A stretch of 55,422 bases of DNA, taken from NCBI GenBank assembly GCA_947053645.1, contig CAMRTM010000005.1, positions 1 through 55,422 of the forward strand, written 5' to 3'. This document shows, in pieces, positions 1 to 10,021 of this stretch. Under the pieces are notes generated by a model. The model was not told where the DNA came from. It searched no databases and worked only from the letters and a program-made list of their open reading frames with translations. How positions within the stretch are numbered: the stretch's first letter is position 1; each line of letters opens with the position of its first letter. Source of the DNA: an uncultured Bacillota bacterium. GTDB lineage: Bacteria > Bacillota > Clostridia > Christensenellales > UBA1242. The position numbers and the translations under genes were made by a program.

Positions 1-530
1 AGGTCGCTGCCCATGGACACCCCTTGCGCAAGTCTTGTAACCTTAACGCCAAGTGGATTAAGAAGCCTTGCAATATACATCGCAGTGGCATCGCCCTCAA
101 CATCTGGATTTGTTGCCATGATGACCTCTGTCACCCCGTCAGTTTTAATTCTATCAAGAAGCTCCCTAATTCTTATATCATCTGGGCCTTTATTCTCAAG
201 TGGGCTGATTGTACCAAAAAGCACATGGTACACCCCTTCATAGTCTTTCACTTTTTCCATTGAAACAACATCTTTAGGCTCTTTTACAACACAAACTATC
301 TTTCTATTGCGTTTTTCGCAAATGTCGCAAACCTCTCTATCTGTGAAATTGCCACACACCTTGCAAAAACCTATTTTGTTTTTCGCTTCAATTATTGCAT
401 TAGAAAAATTCTCTGCCCGCGTTTTACTTCCCTCAATTATAGAGTAAGCGTAGCGCTGTGCGGTTTTGTACCCAACACTTGGCAGAGTTCTAAACTGTTC
501 AATAAGTTTTTCAATCGTCTCGTTTTGCAT
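1..530 (-). CDS. recR: Recombination protein RecR (3' end truncated by window edge)
   Basis: Reverse-strand translation from ATG at 530: MQNETIEKLIEQFRTLPSVGYKTAQRYAY...CKVCGNFTDREVCDIC...VVKEPKDVVSMEK...GTISPLENKGPDDI; zinc finger and Toprim as in RecR. Not in the ORF track because no stop codon lies in the window. Confidence 0.93.
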   Translation of the reverse strand, partial: MQNETIEKLIEQFRTLPSVGYKTAQRYAYSIIEGSKTRAENFSNAIIEAKNKIGFCKVCGNFTDREVCDICEKRNRKIVCVVKEPKDVVSMEKVKDYEGVYHVLFGTISPLENKGPDDIRIRELLDRIKTDGVTEVIMATNPDVEGDATAMYIARLLNPLGVKVTRLAQGVSMGSD

Positions 531-531
531 A

Positions 532-849
532 TTACATTCCTAGAGAAGGAAGTTTCTCTTTCTCCACCCTTTCTATTTGGCTGATTGCATCATTGAATGC
601 AGAAACAATAAGATCCTCAAGCATCTCCACATCATCAGGGTCTACAACCTCTTCTTTAATTTTAACTGTCTTTAAAGTTTTGTTGCCAAGCATCACGACT
701 TCTACCATGCCACCGCCACTGCGAGCAGTAAACTCAGTTTCATCTATTTCCCGTCTTGTTCTTTGCATATCCTCCTGCATTTTCTGTGCTTGACGCATGA
801 GTGACTGCATATTGCCTCCGCCAAAGCCTCCAAAATTTCCGTATGCCAT
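532..849 (-). CDS. ybaB: YbaB/EbfC family nucleoid-associated protein
   Basis: MQSLMRQAQKMQEDMQRTRREIDE...SGGGMVEVVMLGNKTLKTVKI; located directly upstream of recR as usual. Confidence 0.9.
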   Translation of the reverse strand: MAYGNFGGFGGGNMQSLMRQAQKMQEDMQRTRREIDETEFTARSGGGMVEVVMLGNKTLKTVKIKEEVVDPDDVEMLEDLIVSAFNDAISQIERVEKEKLPSLGM

Positions 850-862
850 AATTACCTCCATT

Positions 863-1192
863 TTATTTTATAATCAAGTAGTCACCAAATTGGTCGCTTA
901 ATTTTTCTATATCTTTTTCTTGTCCAGATTTTACAACAGGCAAATATTCAATCTTAAGTTGTAAATCGATACCCTGCCACCTGATTGCATTTTCAATTTC
1001 TCGTCTTCCTTCAGTCAAAAGATTGTAAATAGTAGAATCTTTTAATCTTACTATTAAACGCCCTTCTTCAATAGACACATCTGTAATATCTCCACATGCA
1101 ACATGGAGTGCAACCTGACGATGTTCTTTAAGGAAAAGGACAACCTTCCCCCACACCGTTTTGGGAGTAATATTACCCCGCACCGCCATCAA
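863..1192 (-). CDS. DnaX tau-like C-terminal domain in -1 frame relative to dnaX; probably expressed as an extension of dnaX
   Basis: TVWGKVVLFLKEHRQVALHVACGDITDVSIEEGRLIVRL resembles the DnaX C-terminal domain; it begins at the A9 run that ends the dnaX ORF. Confidence 0.65.
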   Translation of the reverse strand: MMAVRGNITPKTVWGKVVLFLKEHRQVALHVACGDITDVSIEEGRLIVRLKDSTIYNLLTEGRREIENAIRWQGIDLQLKIEYLPVVKSGQEKDIEKLSDQFGDYLIIK

Positions 1193-1194
1193 TT

Positions 1195-2307
1195 TTAGTT
1201 TTTTTTTACATCCTCACTACTTAGTCCCATCATCGCAGATAGCGATAATGTTTCTAAAAGAAGCCTTGGTGACAAAGTATATCTTAGTTCATTCTCAGCA
1301 CCTGCAAAAATTTGCATAAAGGATATAAGTTTCTTTTCATCTACTCCTTTCGCCTGTGCCATATACTTTTCAAGTACTTCCTCTGGAAGATTTAAAAGTT
1401 TGTTAGGCTCATTACATGTCGCACAAACAAGCAAATTTCTTGCATGCTTTGACAAATCCTTAACAAATACTGACATGTTTTTACCAGTTTTATCAAGTTC
1501 ATCAATAAAACTTAGCAATAAGCCTATTTCTTTATTAAAAGCATAATCATAAAATTTCAATAAGTTGTCATAATCGGTTGTACCAAGCACCTTAAGTGCG
1601 TCTTCTTTAGTGACCTTACCACCGCTGTATGCACAAATGGAATCCGCGATAGATAATGTATCCCTTACACTTCCTTCGCCACTTGCTGCAATAAGTTTAA
1701 GTGCTTCATCGTCATAACTTATATTTTCACTGTCCAAGATGTTGCGAAGTAGTTTGGTAAGAAGTTCTACGCTGACAAGCCTAAAATCAAATCTCACACA
1801 TCTTGAAAGAATTGTCGCTGGAAGTTTATGCACCTCTGTAGTTGCTAAGATAAATATAACATGCTTTGGAGGTTCTTCCAAAGTTTTAAGTAAAGCATTA
1901 AAAGCACTATCTGTAAGCATATGTACTTCGTCAATGATATAAACTTTATACCTAGCATCAACGGGCAAAAATTTTACTTTCTCTCGTATCTCACGAATAT
2001 CGTCTACTCTGTTATTTGAAGCAGCGTCTATTTCAATTACATTTATATCATTCTCGCCTTCCAACCTTTTACAAGTTTCGCACTGTCCGCAAGGCGAGCC
2101 ATTTTGATTATTTTCACAATTTACCGCCTTTGCAAGTATTCTTGCAACACTTGTCTTACCTATTCCGCGGGACCCCGTAAAAAGATAGGCATGAGAAAGA
2201 TTTCCGCTTGCAATTTGATTTGCAAGGGCTTTTGTGATATGCTCCTGTCCAATAACCTCTTCAAAATTTTTTGGTCTATATTTTCTATATAATGCTAAAT
2301 GTTCCAT
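1195..2307 (-). CDS. dnaX: DNA polymerase III gamma/tau subunit, zero-frame (gamma-like) product
   Basis: LYRKYRPKNFEEVIGQEHITKAL...GSRGIGKTSVARILAKAVNC...CGQCETC...DEVHMLTDSAFNALLKTLEEPP. Confidence 0.97.
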   Translation of the reverse strand: MEHLALYRKYRPKNFEEVIGQEHITKALANQIASGNLSHAYLFTGSRGIGKTSVARILAKAVNCENNQNGSPCGQCETCKRLEGENDINVIEIDAASNNRVDDIREIREKVKFLPVDARYKVYIIDEVHMLTDSAFNALLKTLEEPPKHVIFILATTEVHKLPATILSRCVRFDFRLVSVELLTKLLRNILDSENISYDDEALKLIAASGEGSVRDTLSIADSICAYSGGKVTKEDALKVLGTTDYDNLLKFYDYAFNKEIGLLLSFIDELDKTGKNMSVFVKDLSKHARNLLVCATCNEPNKLLNLPEEVLEKYMAQAKGVDEKKLISFMQIFAGAENELRYTLSPRLLLETLSLSAMMGLSSEDVKKN

Positions 2308-2346
2308 ATCTTTATATTACACTTTTATTTTTTAAATTGCAACCAA

Positions 2347-3093
2347 TTAAACAAGGCTGATTAAATTTGAAAATCCACCTTCCTCTAAACTTGCTCCACC
2401 AATTAAGGCACCATTGACACCTTTCGCATGGGTTATAGCATGAATGTTTTTATTATTTACGCTTCCACCATAAAGCACACAAATCTCCTTCGCCGCCTTA
2501 AGTGAGAAATCATCTTCAATAACTTTCCGTATTGCTTTCACGCCATATTCAATTTCTCTGACCGTAGCATTTTTACCACTGCCAATTGCCCAAATAGGCT
2601 CATATGATATTGTTACTCGTTCAAGTTCATTTTCATACAAACCTTTTAACGCTTCTTCAATTTGGGTTTTTAAAGTTTCTAAAGTTTTTAAAGTGTTTTT
2701 CTCTGCAAGTGATTCTCCTACACATAGTATCACACCAAGCCCATTTTTCAGAGCAACTTTAATTTTTTTGTTAATCTGTTTGTTGTTCTCCTTAAACTTT
2801 ACCCGTCTTTCACTATGTCCGACAATTACTGTATCCACACCAGCACATTTAAGCATTCCTCCACTGATTTCACCCGTGTAACTTCCGCATTCTTCCTCGC
2901 TTAGATTTTGCGCTCCAAGTTTTATGCCAGTATCATCTAAAAGTAATCTGCCAATACTGAGAGAAGTATATGGTAGGCAAAGAGTAAGTTCTACATTTTT
3001 ACTGTTATCAAATCTTGAAATCATATTTATTAAATAATCTCGTGACTGAATTGGAGTTTGATTCATTTTAATATTTGCAATTATTTTTTTCAT
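2347..3093 (-). CDS. tpiA: Triosephosphate isomerase
   Basis: MKKIIANIKMN, VGHSERR, YEPIWAIGSGK, LYGGSVN; start overlaps pgk stop (ATGA). Confidence 0.96.
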   Translation of the reverse strand: MKKIIANIKMNQTPIQSRDYLINMISRFDNSKNVELTLCLPYTSLSIGRLLLDDTGIKLGAQNLSEEECGSYTGEISGGMLKCAGVDTVIVGHSERRVKFKENNKQINKKIKVALKNGLGVILCVGESLAEKNTLKTLETLKTQIEEALKGLYENELERVTISYEPIWAIGSGKNATVREIEYGVKAIRKVIEDDFSLKAAKEICVLYGGSVNNKNIHAITHAKGVNGALIGGASLEEGGFSNLISLV

Positions 3094-4271
3094 CTTATTT
3101 GCTCCTGAATTACCTCTAGACATGGCAGAGAGCCATCTTCAATAAACTTCAAGGTTGCCCCACCACCGGTGGAAAGAAAATTGACGCCACCTGCATTCTT
3201 GCTTGCTTTAACAGCACTTACACTGTCGCCGCCACCTACCACTGAATATGCTTTACTTAAACTGATTGCCTTTGCAATCTTATTAGTTCCCTCTCTATAA
3301 TCTTCATCTTCATATTTACCAAGAGGCCCGTTCCAAACAATTTGTCCTGCTTGCATAATTTCTTCACTAAACAGTTTTACTGTTTTAGGTCCGATATCCA
3401 TTCCAACCATATCTTCAATAAGTGAATCAGTAGCGAACTTTTTCTGTTTCTTATCTCCCTTCCTTACCGCAATATGGTCGATAGGAAGTAAAACTTTTTT
3501 ACCTTTTTCCTTAGCATAATTTAGAACATCGCGTGCAACATCCACTGAATCAAGATAGGTTATTGACTCTCCAACCGCAATTCCAGATGCAACAAGGAAG
3601 GTGTAAGCCATTGCTCCTCCTATGAGAATGGTGTCTGCTTGGTCAATAAATCTTCTAAGTATCTTAATCTTATATGGCACCTTTGCACCGCCAATTACTG
3701 CTACAAAAGGTCGTTTTGGTTCTTCCATCGCTTGCGTTAAAACATTAACCTCTTTTTCCATAAGAAGACCTATTGCGTTTGGCATAAGCCTAGCAATTCC
3801 ATATGTAGTTGCATGCTTACGATGAGAGCATCCAAAAGCGTCATTTATAAACACATCTCCAATAGATGCGAGTTCTCTTGCAAATTTCATGTCACACTTA
3901 GTTTCGCCTTCATAGAATCTTACATTTTCAAGTAATAGCACCTCTCCATTATTCATGGAATGCAATCTCTCTTTAACTTCGAACCCAGTAGCCTTATTAC
4001 TGAAATATACTTTTGTATTAAGTTTCTGCATAAGAATTAATGAAATAGGCCATAAAGACAATCTTATCTCATAACCCTCTGGTCTTCCCATATGCGACAT
4101 TAATACTATTTTTGCTTCCTGTTCAATCAAATATTTGATGGTAGGAAGGGAGGCATTGACTCTATTCAAATCCAATATTTTTCCATTTTTGTCTATAGGC
4201 ACATTGAAATCCACCCTTAAAAGCACTACTTTACCTTTAAGATTAACTAAATCCTTAACCGTTCTTTTCAT
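3090..4271 (-). CDS. pgk: Phosphoglycerate kinase
   Basis: VVLLRVDFNVPID, SHMGRPEG, VIGGAKVPYKI, VVGGGDSVSAV, FLSTGGGA. Confidence 0.97.
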   Translation of the reverse strand: MKRTVKDLVNLKGKVVLLRVDFNVPIDKNGKILDLNRVNASLPTIKYLIEQEAKIVLMSHMGRPEGYEIRLSLWPISLILMQKLNTKVYFSNKATGFEVKERLHSMNNGEVLLLENVRFYEGETKCDMKFARELASIGDVFINDAFGCSHRKHATTYGIARLMPNAIGLLMEKEVNVLTQAMEEPKRPFVAVIGGAKVPYKIKILRRFIDQADTILIGGAMAYTFLVASGIAVGESITYLDSVDVARDVLNYAKEKGKKVLLPIDHIAVRKGDKKQKKFATDSLIEDMVGMDIGPKTVKLFSEEIMQAGQIVWNGPLGKYEDEDYREGTNKIAKAISLSKAYSVVGGGDSVSAVKASKNAGGVNFLSTGGGATLKFIEDGSLPCLEVIQEQIR

Positions 4272-4318
4272 TATTTCTCCTTATCTAAAGAATACTATAT
4301 TTAACAAAAATCACAAAA

Positions 4319-5239
4319 CTATTTTAAGATATCTTTCAAGATTTTTAAACTATCGTCTATGCTTGGACTTGTGGCGATGCGAAGTCTGACCCCGCTGGCA
4401 TTTGGTATATCTAAGGTATACCATAAAAAGTGTTTCCGTAGGTATAAAACCAAAAACTCTTCGCTATAATGCTGACGCAAAATTTTAACATGCATTTCTA
4501 TTACTTTATATATATCCTTTGGTTTTTCACCACCTTTAAGGATGCTAAAAATCCAAGGTCTGCCTTGGGCACCACGGCCTATCATTACGCCATCTACACC
4601 GGTAGTTCTCATTCTATTGTAACTTTCGCAATCAACAACATCACCATTCCCTATTACTGGAATATTAACTGAGGCTTTAAGTCTTGCAATTGCATCTAGG
4701 TCTGCTTTCCCACTGTACCCCTGCATTGTAGTCCTAGCATGAAGAGTGATAAAACTCGCACCACTTTCTTCACACATCCTGCCGAAATCACGACTGACAT
4801 CTTTATCATAGCCCAGTCTAAATTTCACTGACACAGGTCTTGTAGACACCTTGACGCAGGATTTTATTATTTCACTTGCAAGTGAAAAATCTTTCATAAG
4901 AGCACTTCCCTCGCCATTTTTGACTATTTTTGGTGCGGGACAGCCCATATTTATATCTATCACATCATAGTGACTTAAAAGTGGATTGTTTATCGCCTTT
5001 GCCATAACATCAGGTTCATGTCCAAAAATCTGTCCAACTTTAATTTTTTCTGCATCGCTTGTTAGTGTCATAAACTCGGTTTTACGAGGGTTATGAAGCA
5101 TGGCACGGGCTGAAAGCATTTCGCTCCAGCAAGCATCCGCACCAAATTCACAGGCCAGTTGTCTTAATCCAACATCGCTTACCCCCGCCATAGGTGCAAG
5201 AAAAAGCGATTCATAAAAATCTAGTTCTCCTATTTTCAT
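4319..5239 (-). CDS. dusB: tRNA-dihydrouridine synthase
   Basis: FLAPMAGVSDVGLR, INMGCPAPKIVKNGEGSALM, VSVKFRLGYD, HARTTMQGYSGKAD. Confidence 0.92.
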   Translation of the reverse strand: MKIGELDFYESLFLAPMAGVSDVGLRQLACEFGADACWSEMLSARAMLHNPRKTEFMTLTSDAEKIKVGQIFGHEPDVMAKAINNPLLSHYDVIDINMGCPAPKIVKNGEGSALMKDFSLASEIIKSCVKVSTRPVSVKFRLGYDKDVSRDFGRMCEESGASFITLHARTTMQGYSGKADLDAIARLKASVNIPVIGNGDVVDCESYNRMRTTGVDGVMIGRGAQGRPWIFSILKGGEKPKDIYKVIEMHVKILRQHYSEEFLVLYLRKHFLWYTLDIPNASGVRLRIATSPSIDDSLKILKDILK

Positions 5240-5274
5240 GGAACTATTTTAACAAATTTTCATTAAAAAATAAA

Positions 5275-5547
5275 CTATTTTACTGCTAGTTTAAAACTAT
5301 TAAAACTTTTAAATATTGTCACTTTCTTAGGGCGCGACATATACACACGCTTTGTAATAGGATTTATGCATTTTCTGGCTTTGGTTTCAACTACCTTGAA
5401 TTTGCCAAAATTTCGCAAACTTACCTCTTCTCCCTTTTTTAGCACCTCTATTATTGTGTTTTTAAATTCACTTAAAACTTTTTCACATTTAACTTTTGAT
5501 AATTTTGTTTTTCTTGAAACAAGTTCAATTAATTCACTCTTATTCAT
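5275..5547 (-). CDS. HU-family DNA-binding protein
   Basis: MNKSELIELVSRKTKLSK...EVSLRNFGKFKVVETKARKCINPITK. Confidence 0.9.
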   Translation of the reverse strand: MNKSELIELVSRKTKLSKVKCEKVLSEFKNTIIEVLKKGEEVSLRNFGKFKVVETKARKCINPITKRVYMSRPKKVTIFKSFNSFKLAVK

Positions 5548-7066
5548 TATTCTCCTCCCTTCTTAAATGCTTGCCAAAATACCTAACTATTAAACTTTTA
5601 ATTATTGGAAGACAAAGAAGAAGGTATGTGATTCCGCCTAAAATTATTGAAAACACTATCATTACAAAATTTGAAAAACTTAGTGCTTTGATAAAAATCC
5701 ACACTACCATGAACATAACAAGAGAAGAAAGCAAGGGGGTAAAAAATTCAAATGCAGGTATTTTAACAAGCCCGCCAAGTTTAATAATTGCAAGGATGGA
5801 AATGATGAGTGCTAAAAAAATATTTGAAAGCGGAAGGGCAAAAATATTAACTGAAGGCAGGGCTGACATAAAGATGACAATAAGCACTTTTATTATTCCG
5901 CCTATTAAGGTTATTACAAAAGAATATGTGTAATAGCCCTTTGCCTGCAAAATAGAAAGTAAAAATTGCATGATTGCACTTAAAATTATACTTACTCCAC
6001 CCACCATAGTAAGACTTACTGCTTGGGATAGGAAACCTTTTATAGCGTTTGGATATATAAACGGATAAAGTACAGGCGACAAAGCCATAAGTCCAAATAC
6101 AAGTGGAAGCAAAAATAGCCACAAAAGTGAAAAAGAAGTGGAAATCGATTTTTTCTGTCCTTCCAAGTCACCCTTGCCAGACAAATATGAAATTTTAGGG
6201 AGAAGTGCCATTGCAACTGAAAGCGAAATAATAAGCGGAAAATTTAAAATTGCACCCACAACCCCTGTTTGTAACCCATATAAAGAGGTCGCCACCTCTG
6301 CCCCAATTCCAGCAATGGCAAGTCTGCCTACTATTACAAGCGAATCTACTGCATGAGTAAGAGGCAATACGCCACCCGCAAGTGAAAGCGGCACTACAGC
6401 TTTAAAGAATGGCTTTATCACAACTGAGGAGTCGTATTTTGGCAATTTCACTTTAGTGAGCATATAAAAAACTAGGTAAAATCCCGCAAGCACTTCGCTT
6501 AAAGTAATCCCTACAAAAGCGCCAAACACCCCCATTCCTTTTTTACCAAGCAACATGGCAAACAAAAGCCCAAAAGCAAATTTAATAATCTGCTCTATTA
6601 TCTGGCTAATCGCGGTTGGCGTCATATTTTCATAACCCTGAATAACACCTCTAATACAACCAATTAATGCACCCAAAAATAAAAGAGGAAGAATAAGTCT
6701 ATAAGAGATATAGTTTGCCCCTATGCCTTGTGCAGAGGCGATACTGCGTGCAAAAATAAAGAAAGCACCACCAATTATTAAACTTAACCCAACAGAAAAA
6801 TAAAGCGAGATTCTTAAATAACCAGCTATTTTACCTCTTTCTCCCCTTGCACGAGCCTGCGAAACAAGTTTTGAAAGAGAGGTTGTAACCCCTCCAGTGG
6901 TAAGAACAAGCATGAGAGAATATAGCGACATTATCATTTGAAAGGCACCAATTCCCTCTATTCCAATGATGTTTGTAAGTGGCAAACGAAACATTGCACC
7001 AAAAAGTTTGCAGATAAATCCGCTTACAATAAGTACTATCGCACCCCTACCAACACCGTTTTTCAT
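5540..7066 (-). CDS. SpoVB/MurJ-type polysaccharide or lipid flippase, multi-pass membrane protein
   Basis: GAIVLIVSGFICKLFGAMFRLPLTNIIGIEGIGAFQM; about 14 hydrophobic segments; MOP superfamily pattern. Confidence 0.85.
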   Translation of the reverse strand: MKNGVGRGAIVLIVSGFICKLFGAMFRLPLTNIIGIEGIGAFQMIMSLYSLMLVLTTGGVTTSLSKLVSQARARGERGKIAGYLRISLYFSVGLSLIIGGAFFIFARSIASAQGIGANYISYRLILPLLFLGALIGCIRGVIQGYENMTPTAISQIIEQIIKFAFGLLFAMLLGKKGMGVFGAFVGITLSEVLAGFYLVFYMLTKVKLPKYDSSVVIKPFFKAVVPLSLAGGVLPLTHAVDSLVIVGRLAIAGIGAEVATSLYGLQTGVVGAILNFPLIISLSVAMALLPKISYLSGKGDLEGQKKSISTSFSLLWLFLLPLVFGLMALSPVLYPFIYPNAIKGFLSQAVSLTMVGGVSIILSAIMQFLLSILQAKGYYTYSFVITLIGGIIKVLIVIFMSALPSVNIFALPLSNIFLALIISILAIIKLGGLVKIPAFEFFTPLLSSLVMFMVVWIFIKALSFSNFVMIVFSIILGGITYLLLCLPIIKSLIVRYFGKHLRREENNE

Positions 7067-7197
7067 ACAATATAGGGTGCAACTATAGCATTTTTTTATA
7101 CAAAATGGAAAAACTAGAAATATAAAAAATTTTTAAAAAAGGTATTTACATTTGCTTTTTTTTGTGTTATCATATAGCCAATAAGAGGAGTATACTA

Positions 7198-7680
7198 ATG
7201 GAAAAACGATATATTACCGAAACAAATCCTTATGAAGGACAGGGGGGAGAATTCTTCCAGCACATGAATGACATGCTTGCACTTGTTTATTTTTCTTCTT
7301 TCAAACTTAGAAAATCCCCAGAGGAATTTGACGATTTTTTCTCTGGCAAGCAAAAATTCAAAAGAGCAACAGCGAATAGCAACCAAATGCAACAGGACTT
7401 AATGAAAATTAAGGATATGAAAAGTATAAAAGAGCAACCTATACTACAAACAATTAGCGATTTCGTAACAAGGATGACTGAAGAAGATAAATATGCAGAT
7501 TTAGTTTCTTATTATGCAAGAAAGGCTGGTCATAAATATTTGCTTGTAGGAAAACTTTTAAATGATATTGCAAATAATAGAATAGACCAGAAACAAGCAG
7601 TTGCTGAATTTAACGAATTTTCAACAATTCTTGAAGAGAAATTTAATAAAAGAAAAGAAAATGATGATGAAAGCGTATAA
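7198..7680 (+). CDS. Hypothetical protein, acidic C-terminal tail
   Basis: ORF with SD AAGAGGAG before ATG at 7198; followed by a terminator hairpin. Confidence 0.7.
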   Translation: MEKRYITETNPYEGQGGEFFQHMNDMLALVYFSSFKLRKSPEEFDDFFSGKQKFKRATANSNQMQQDLMKIKDMKSIKEQPILQTISDFVTRMTEEDKYADLVSYYARKAGHKYLLVGKLLNDIANNRIDQKQAVAEFNEFSTILEEKFNKRKENDDESV

Positions 7681-7708
7681 AAAATCCCTATAAATTAGGG
7701 ATTTTTTA
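7681..7708. terminator. Bidirectional intrinsic terminator between convergent genes
   Basis: AAAAATCCCTATAAATTAGGGATTTTT. Confidence 0.8.
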
Positions 7709-9157
7709 TTAACTTTCTTGCTCTGCTTCAGATGTTGTAACTTTTTCTACTACGACACGCACTCCAAATCCATCTACAGCATCATTGACTGCTTCGGTAA
7801 CCACCTCTTTAACATGAGGATTGGTTACTTCTTCTACCTCATCATAAACAATAGCCTTTCGCAACACTTGAGTAGCACCACCTACGGCGTTTTCACCTTC
7901 TTCATCCTCTACACGATTTTTAAATACCTGTAATACCGAAGAAAATTCTTGCATATCTCCTTCATCTACTGAGACATCCTTCTCTTTTGGTTTTTCGGCT
8001 GGTGATTTTTGGGTGCTATCTTGTTTATCTTCTTTGTGTTTTACAGTTGTGACAACGGAAGCGCCGTATTGACCGGTAAGAGGTTTAACCTTATCCTTTC
8101 CTTCATCTTTTCCCTTATCCTTTTTTGCCCCACCGGCTTTTTCCGCTCCGCTTGCCTTCTTTCCACCCTTAGATTCTTTCGCTCCACCCGCCTTCTTTGT
8201 CGCAGGTTTTGCTGGCGCACTGGCTTTTTCAGTTTTCGCTTCTTCTTTTTTATTGCTTTTGACTTCTACGCCAGACTTTAGCATTTCAGCCTTTTGCATG
8301 GAGTCTACAAATTCTCTCATTGGTTTATGTGCTTCTTCCTTGTCTATAGGAAGTGCTTCAAAACCACCCTTTTCTTCAATAATGCGATCTAACACCTTTT
8401 GCAACTGAATATTTATCTTCTCTTGCTTGTCAGCAGGTGTTTCACTCTTTACTTTTTCTGCCTGCTTTTTATATTCATTTGCCATTTCATGCCCTAGTTT
8501 CCCAGATTTAGAAAGCACTTTTAGGGTACGCATTATATAAATTTGCGCACCGAGGTCTGTCACTTGGTCAAAAATAATCTCTTGGTCTATCATCGCTTGT
8601 AGTTTTGTGGCCAAGTTGGGAATAAGCAAATCATCATGCTTTTGAATGGAATCTACCAAATTAAAAGTCGTGTAGATATTTTCTTTAAGCCTATCATTAT
8701 ATGGAAAAACCGCCTTTGCAACAAAGGTGCGAAGGGACTGAATTGGCTCATAGCCTGAAACAGTTTCATTTAAATACAAACTCGCTTCCACATAATCATT
8801 ATTCTTGTAATCAACAACCACAGAAAAGTTAAAGGTTTTTCCCATGAAAATACTGAGTGCAAAATATATATCTAAGGTGCTGTCCGCCACCTCTTTTTTA
8901 ATTTTCACTAAATCGCGTTTTATTTCGTCTTCAAATGTATAGTTGCCTTCATCGGTAACAAATCCTACGAGTCTATTTTTTATTAAGACTTGATTTAGTT
9001 GAACTTTATAATAATCAATTTCATCTTTATTTGTAAGGATTCTATCCTTTCCCCACACCTTGCAAGATATTTCCTCTTTAGGCTGAGTTTCTTCTACAAC
9101 AAGATGATTTTTCTTTGATCCTCGTGACATAGGTTTCCTCTTGTGTATAGTATACAT
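7709..9157 (-). CDS. Hypothetical protein with Lys/Ala/Gly-rich low-complexity region
   Basis: Long ORF; start could be the internal ATG at 9130 (MSRGSKKNH). Low complexity KKAGGAKESKGGKKASGAEKAGGAKKDKGKDEGKDK. Confidence 0.7.
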   Translation of the reverse strand: MYTIHKRKPMSRGSKKNHLVVEETQPKEEISCKVWGKDRILTNKDEIDYYKVQLNQVLIKNRLVGFVTDEGNYTFEDEIKRDLVKIKKEVADSTLDIYFALSIFMGKTFNFSVVVDYKNNDYVEASLYLNETVSGYEPIQSLRTFVAKAVFPYNDRLKENIYTTFNLVDSIQKHDDLLIPNLATKLQAMIDQEIIFDQVTDLGAQIYIMRTLKVLSKSGKLGHEMANEYKKQAEKVKSETPADKQEKINIQLQKVLDRIIEEKGGFEALPIDKEEAHKPMREFVDSMQKAEMLKSGVEVKSNKKEEAKTEKASAPAKPATKKAGGAKESKGGKKASGAEKAGGAKKDKGKDEGKDKVKPLTGQYGASVVTTVKHKEDKQDSTQKSPAEKPKEKDVSVDEGDMQEFSSVLQVFKNRVEDEEGENAVGGATQVLRKAIVYDEVEEVTNPHVKEVVTEAVNDAVDGFGVRVVVEKVTTSEAEQES

Positions 9158-9191
9158 AATTTAAAAATACAAATCAAGTTATTTAAAGGTT

Positions 9192-9500
9192 TTATTTTTG
9201 AAGATAACTTACACAGTATGGCTTTTCGGCGATAGAATTCACGGTGATACCATTTGACACGCACTTGCCATCCTTATTAAACAGGCAATCTGCATGACAA
9301 AGTATTTCCAAAGTTTTACTATCCCTTTGAGGTGCATACTCTGGAGTTTTTTCAAATAAATGTTTTGTGGTATCTACTTCCGCCTTGTCACCTTTTTCAT
9401 AGGTACGACAGGTGACTTTATTTGTCACTTTAATTCCTTTTGCCCTGCATGTATACCTATCATTATACCTACATAATGTTTTTCTGCATCTTATATCCAT
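9192..9500 (-). CDS. Cys-rich protein with two DUF1540-like motifs
   Basis: Two Cys4 modules: CRKTLCRYNDRYTCRAKGIKVTNKVTC and CHADCLFNKDGKCVSNGITVNSIAEKPYC; SD AGAGGT upstream of ATG at 9500. Confidence 0.75.
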   Translation of the reverse strand: MDIRCRKTLCRYNDRYTCRAKGIKVTNKVTCRTYEKGDKAEVDTTKHLFEKTPEYAPQRDSKTLEILCHADCLFNKDGKCVSNGITVNSIAEKPYCVSYLQK

Positions 9501-9577
9501 AATTACCTCTAAAAGTATTATTGACATTCGTTTGACTTTTTAACCATTTATAAAGTAAACTTGTATAGAGGTGGAAA

Positions 9578-10021
9578 ATGAAAGTAGTTTTACTAAAAGA
9601 TGTGAAAGGAACAGGAAAAAAGGGAGATATCAAGGAGGTAAGTGACGGCTTTGCAAGAAACTTTCTTTTAAGACAGGGAATGGCAAAAGAGGCAAACAAA
9701 TCAGCCATTGCTGAAAATGAATTTAAGAAAAATGCAAACGCCTATCATAAAGAAGTAGAGCGTCAAGAAGCACTTGCTCTTGCCAAAAAAATTGAAGGAC
9801 AGGTTATAAATCTTGAAATCAAATGTGGTGATAATGGAAAGACATTTGGTTCAATTACCGCAAAGGAAATTGCTGAAGCACTTTCTGCACAGGGCTTTAA
9901 TCTTGATAAACGCAAAATTGAATTAAAGGAGCCACTTAAAACTATAGGCTCTTACACTATAGTTGCTCGTGTTTACCCCGAGATTTCTGCTAAATTTACA
10001 TTAAATATTATCTCAAAATAA
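9578..10021 (+). CDS. rplI: 50S ribosomal protein L9
   Basis: [36 protein letters not shown]. Confidence 0.97.
   Translation: MKVVLLKDVKGTGKKGDIKEVSDGFARNFLLRQGMAKEANKSAIAENEFKKNANAYHKEVERQEALALAKKIEGQVINLEIKCGDNGKTFGSITAKEIAEALSAQGFNLDKRKIELKEPLKTIGSYTIVARVYPEISAKFTLNIISK

Noticed and set aside
13-263. Two plus-strand ORFs at the window start
   Set aside because: Antisense to recR, which reads clearly on the minus strand.
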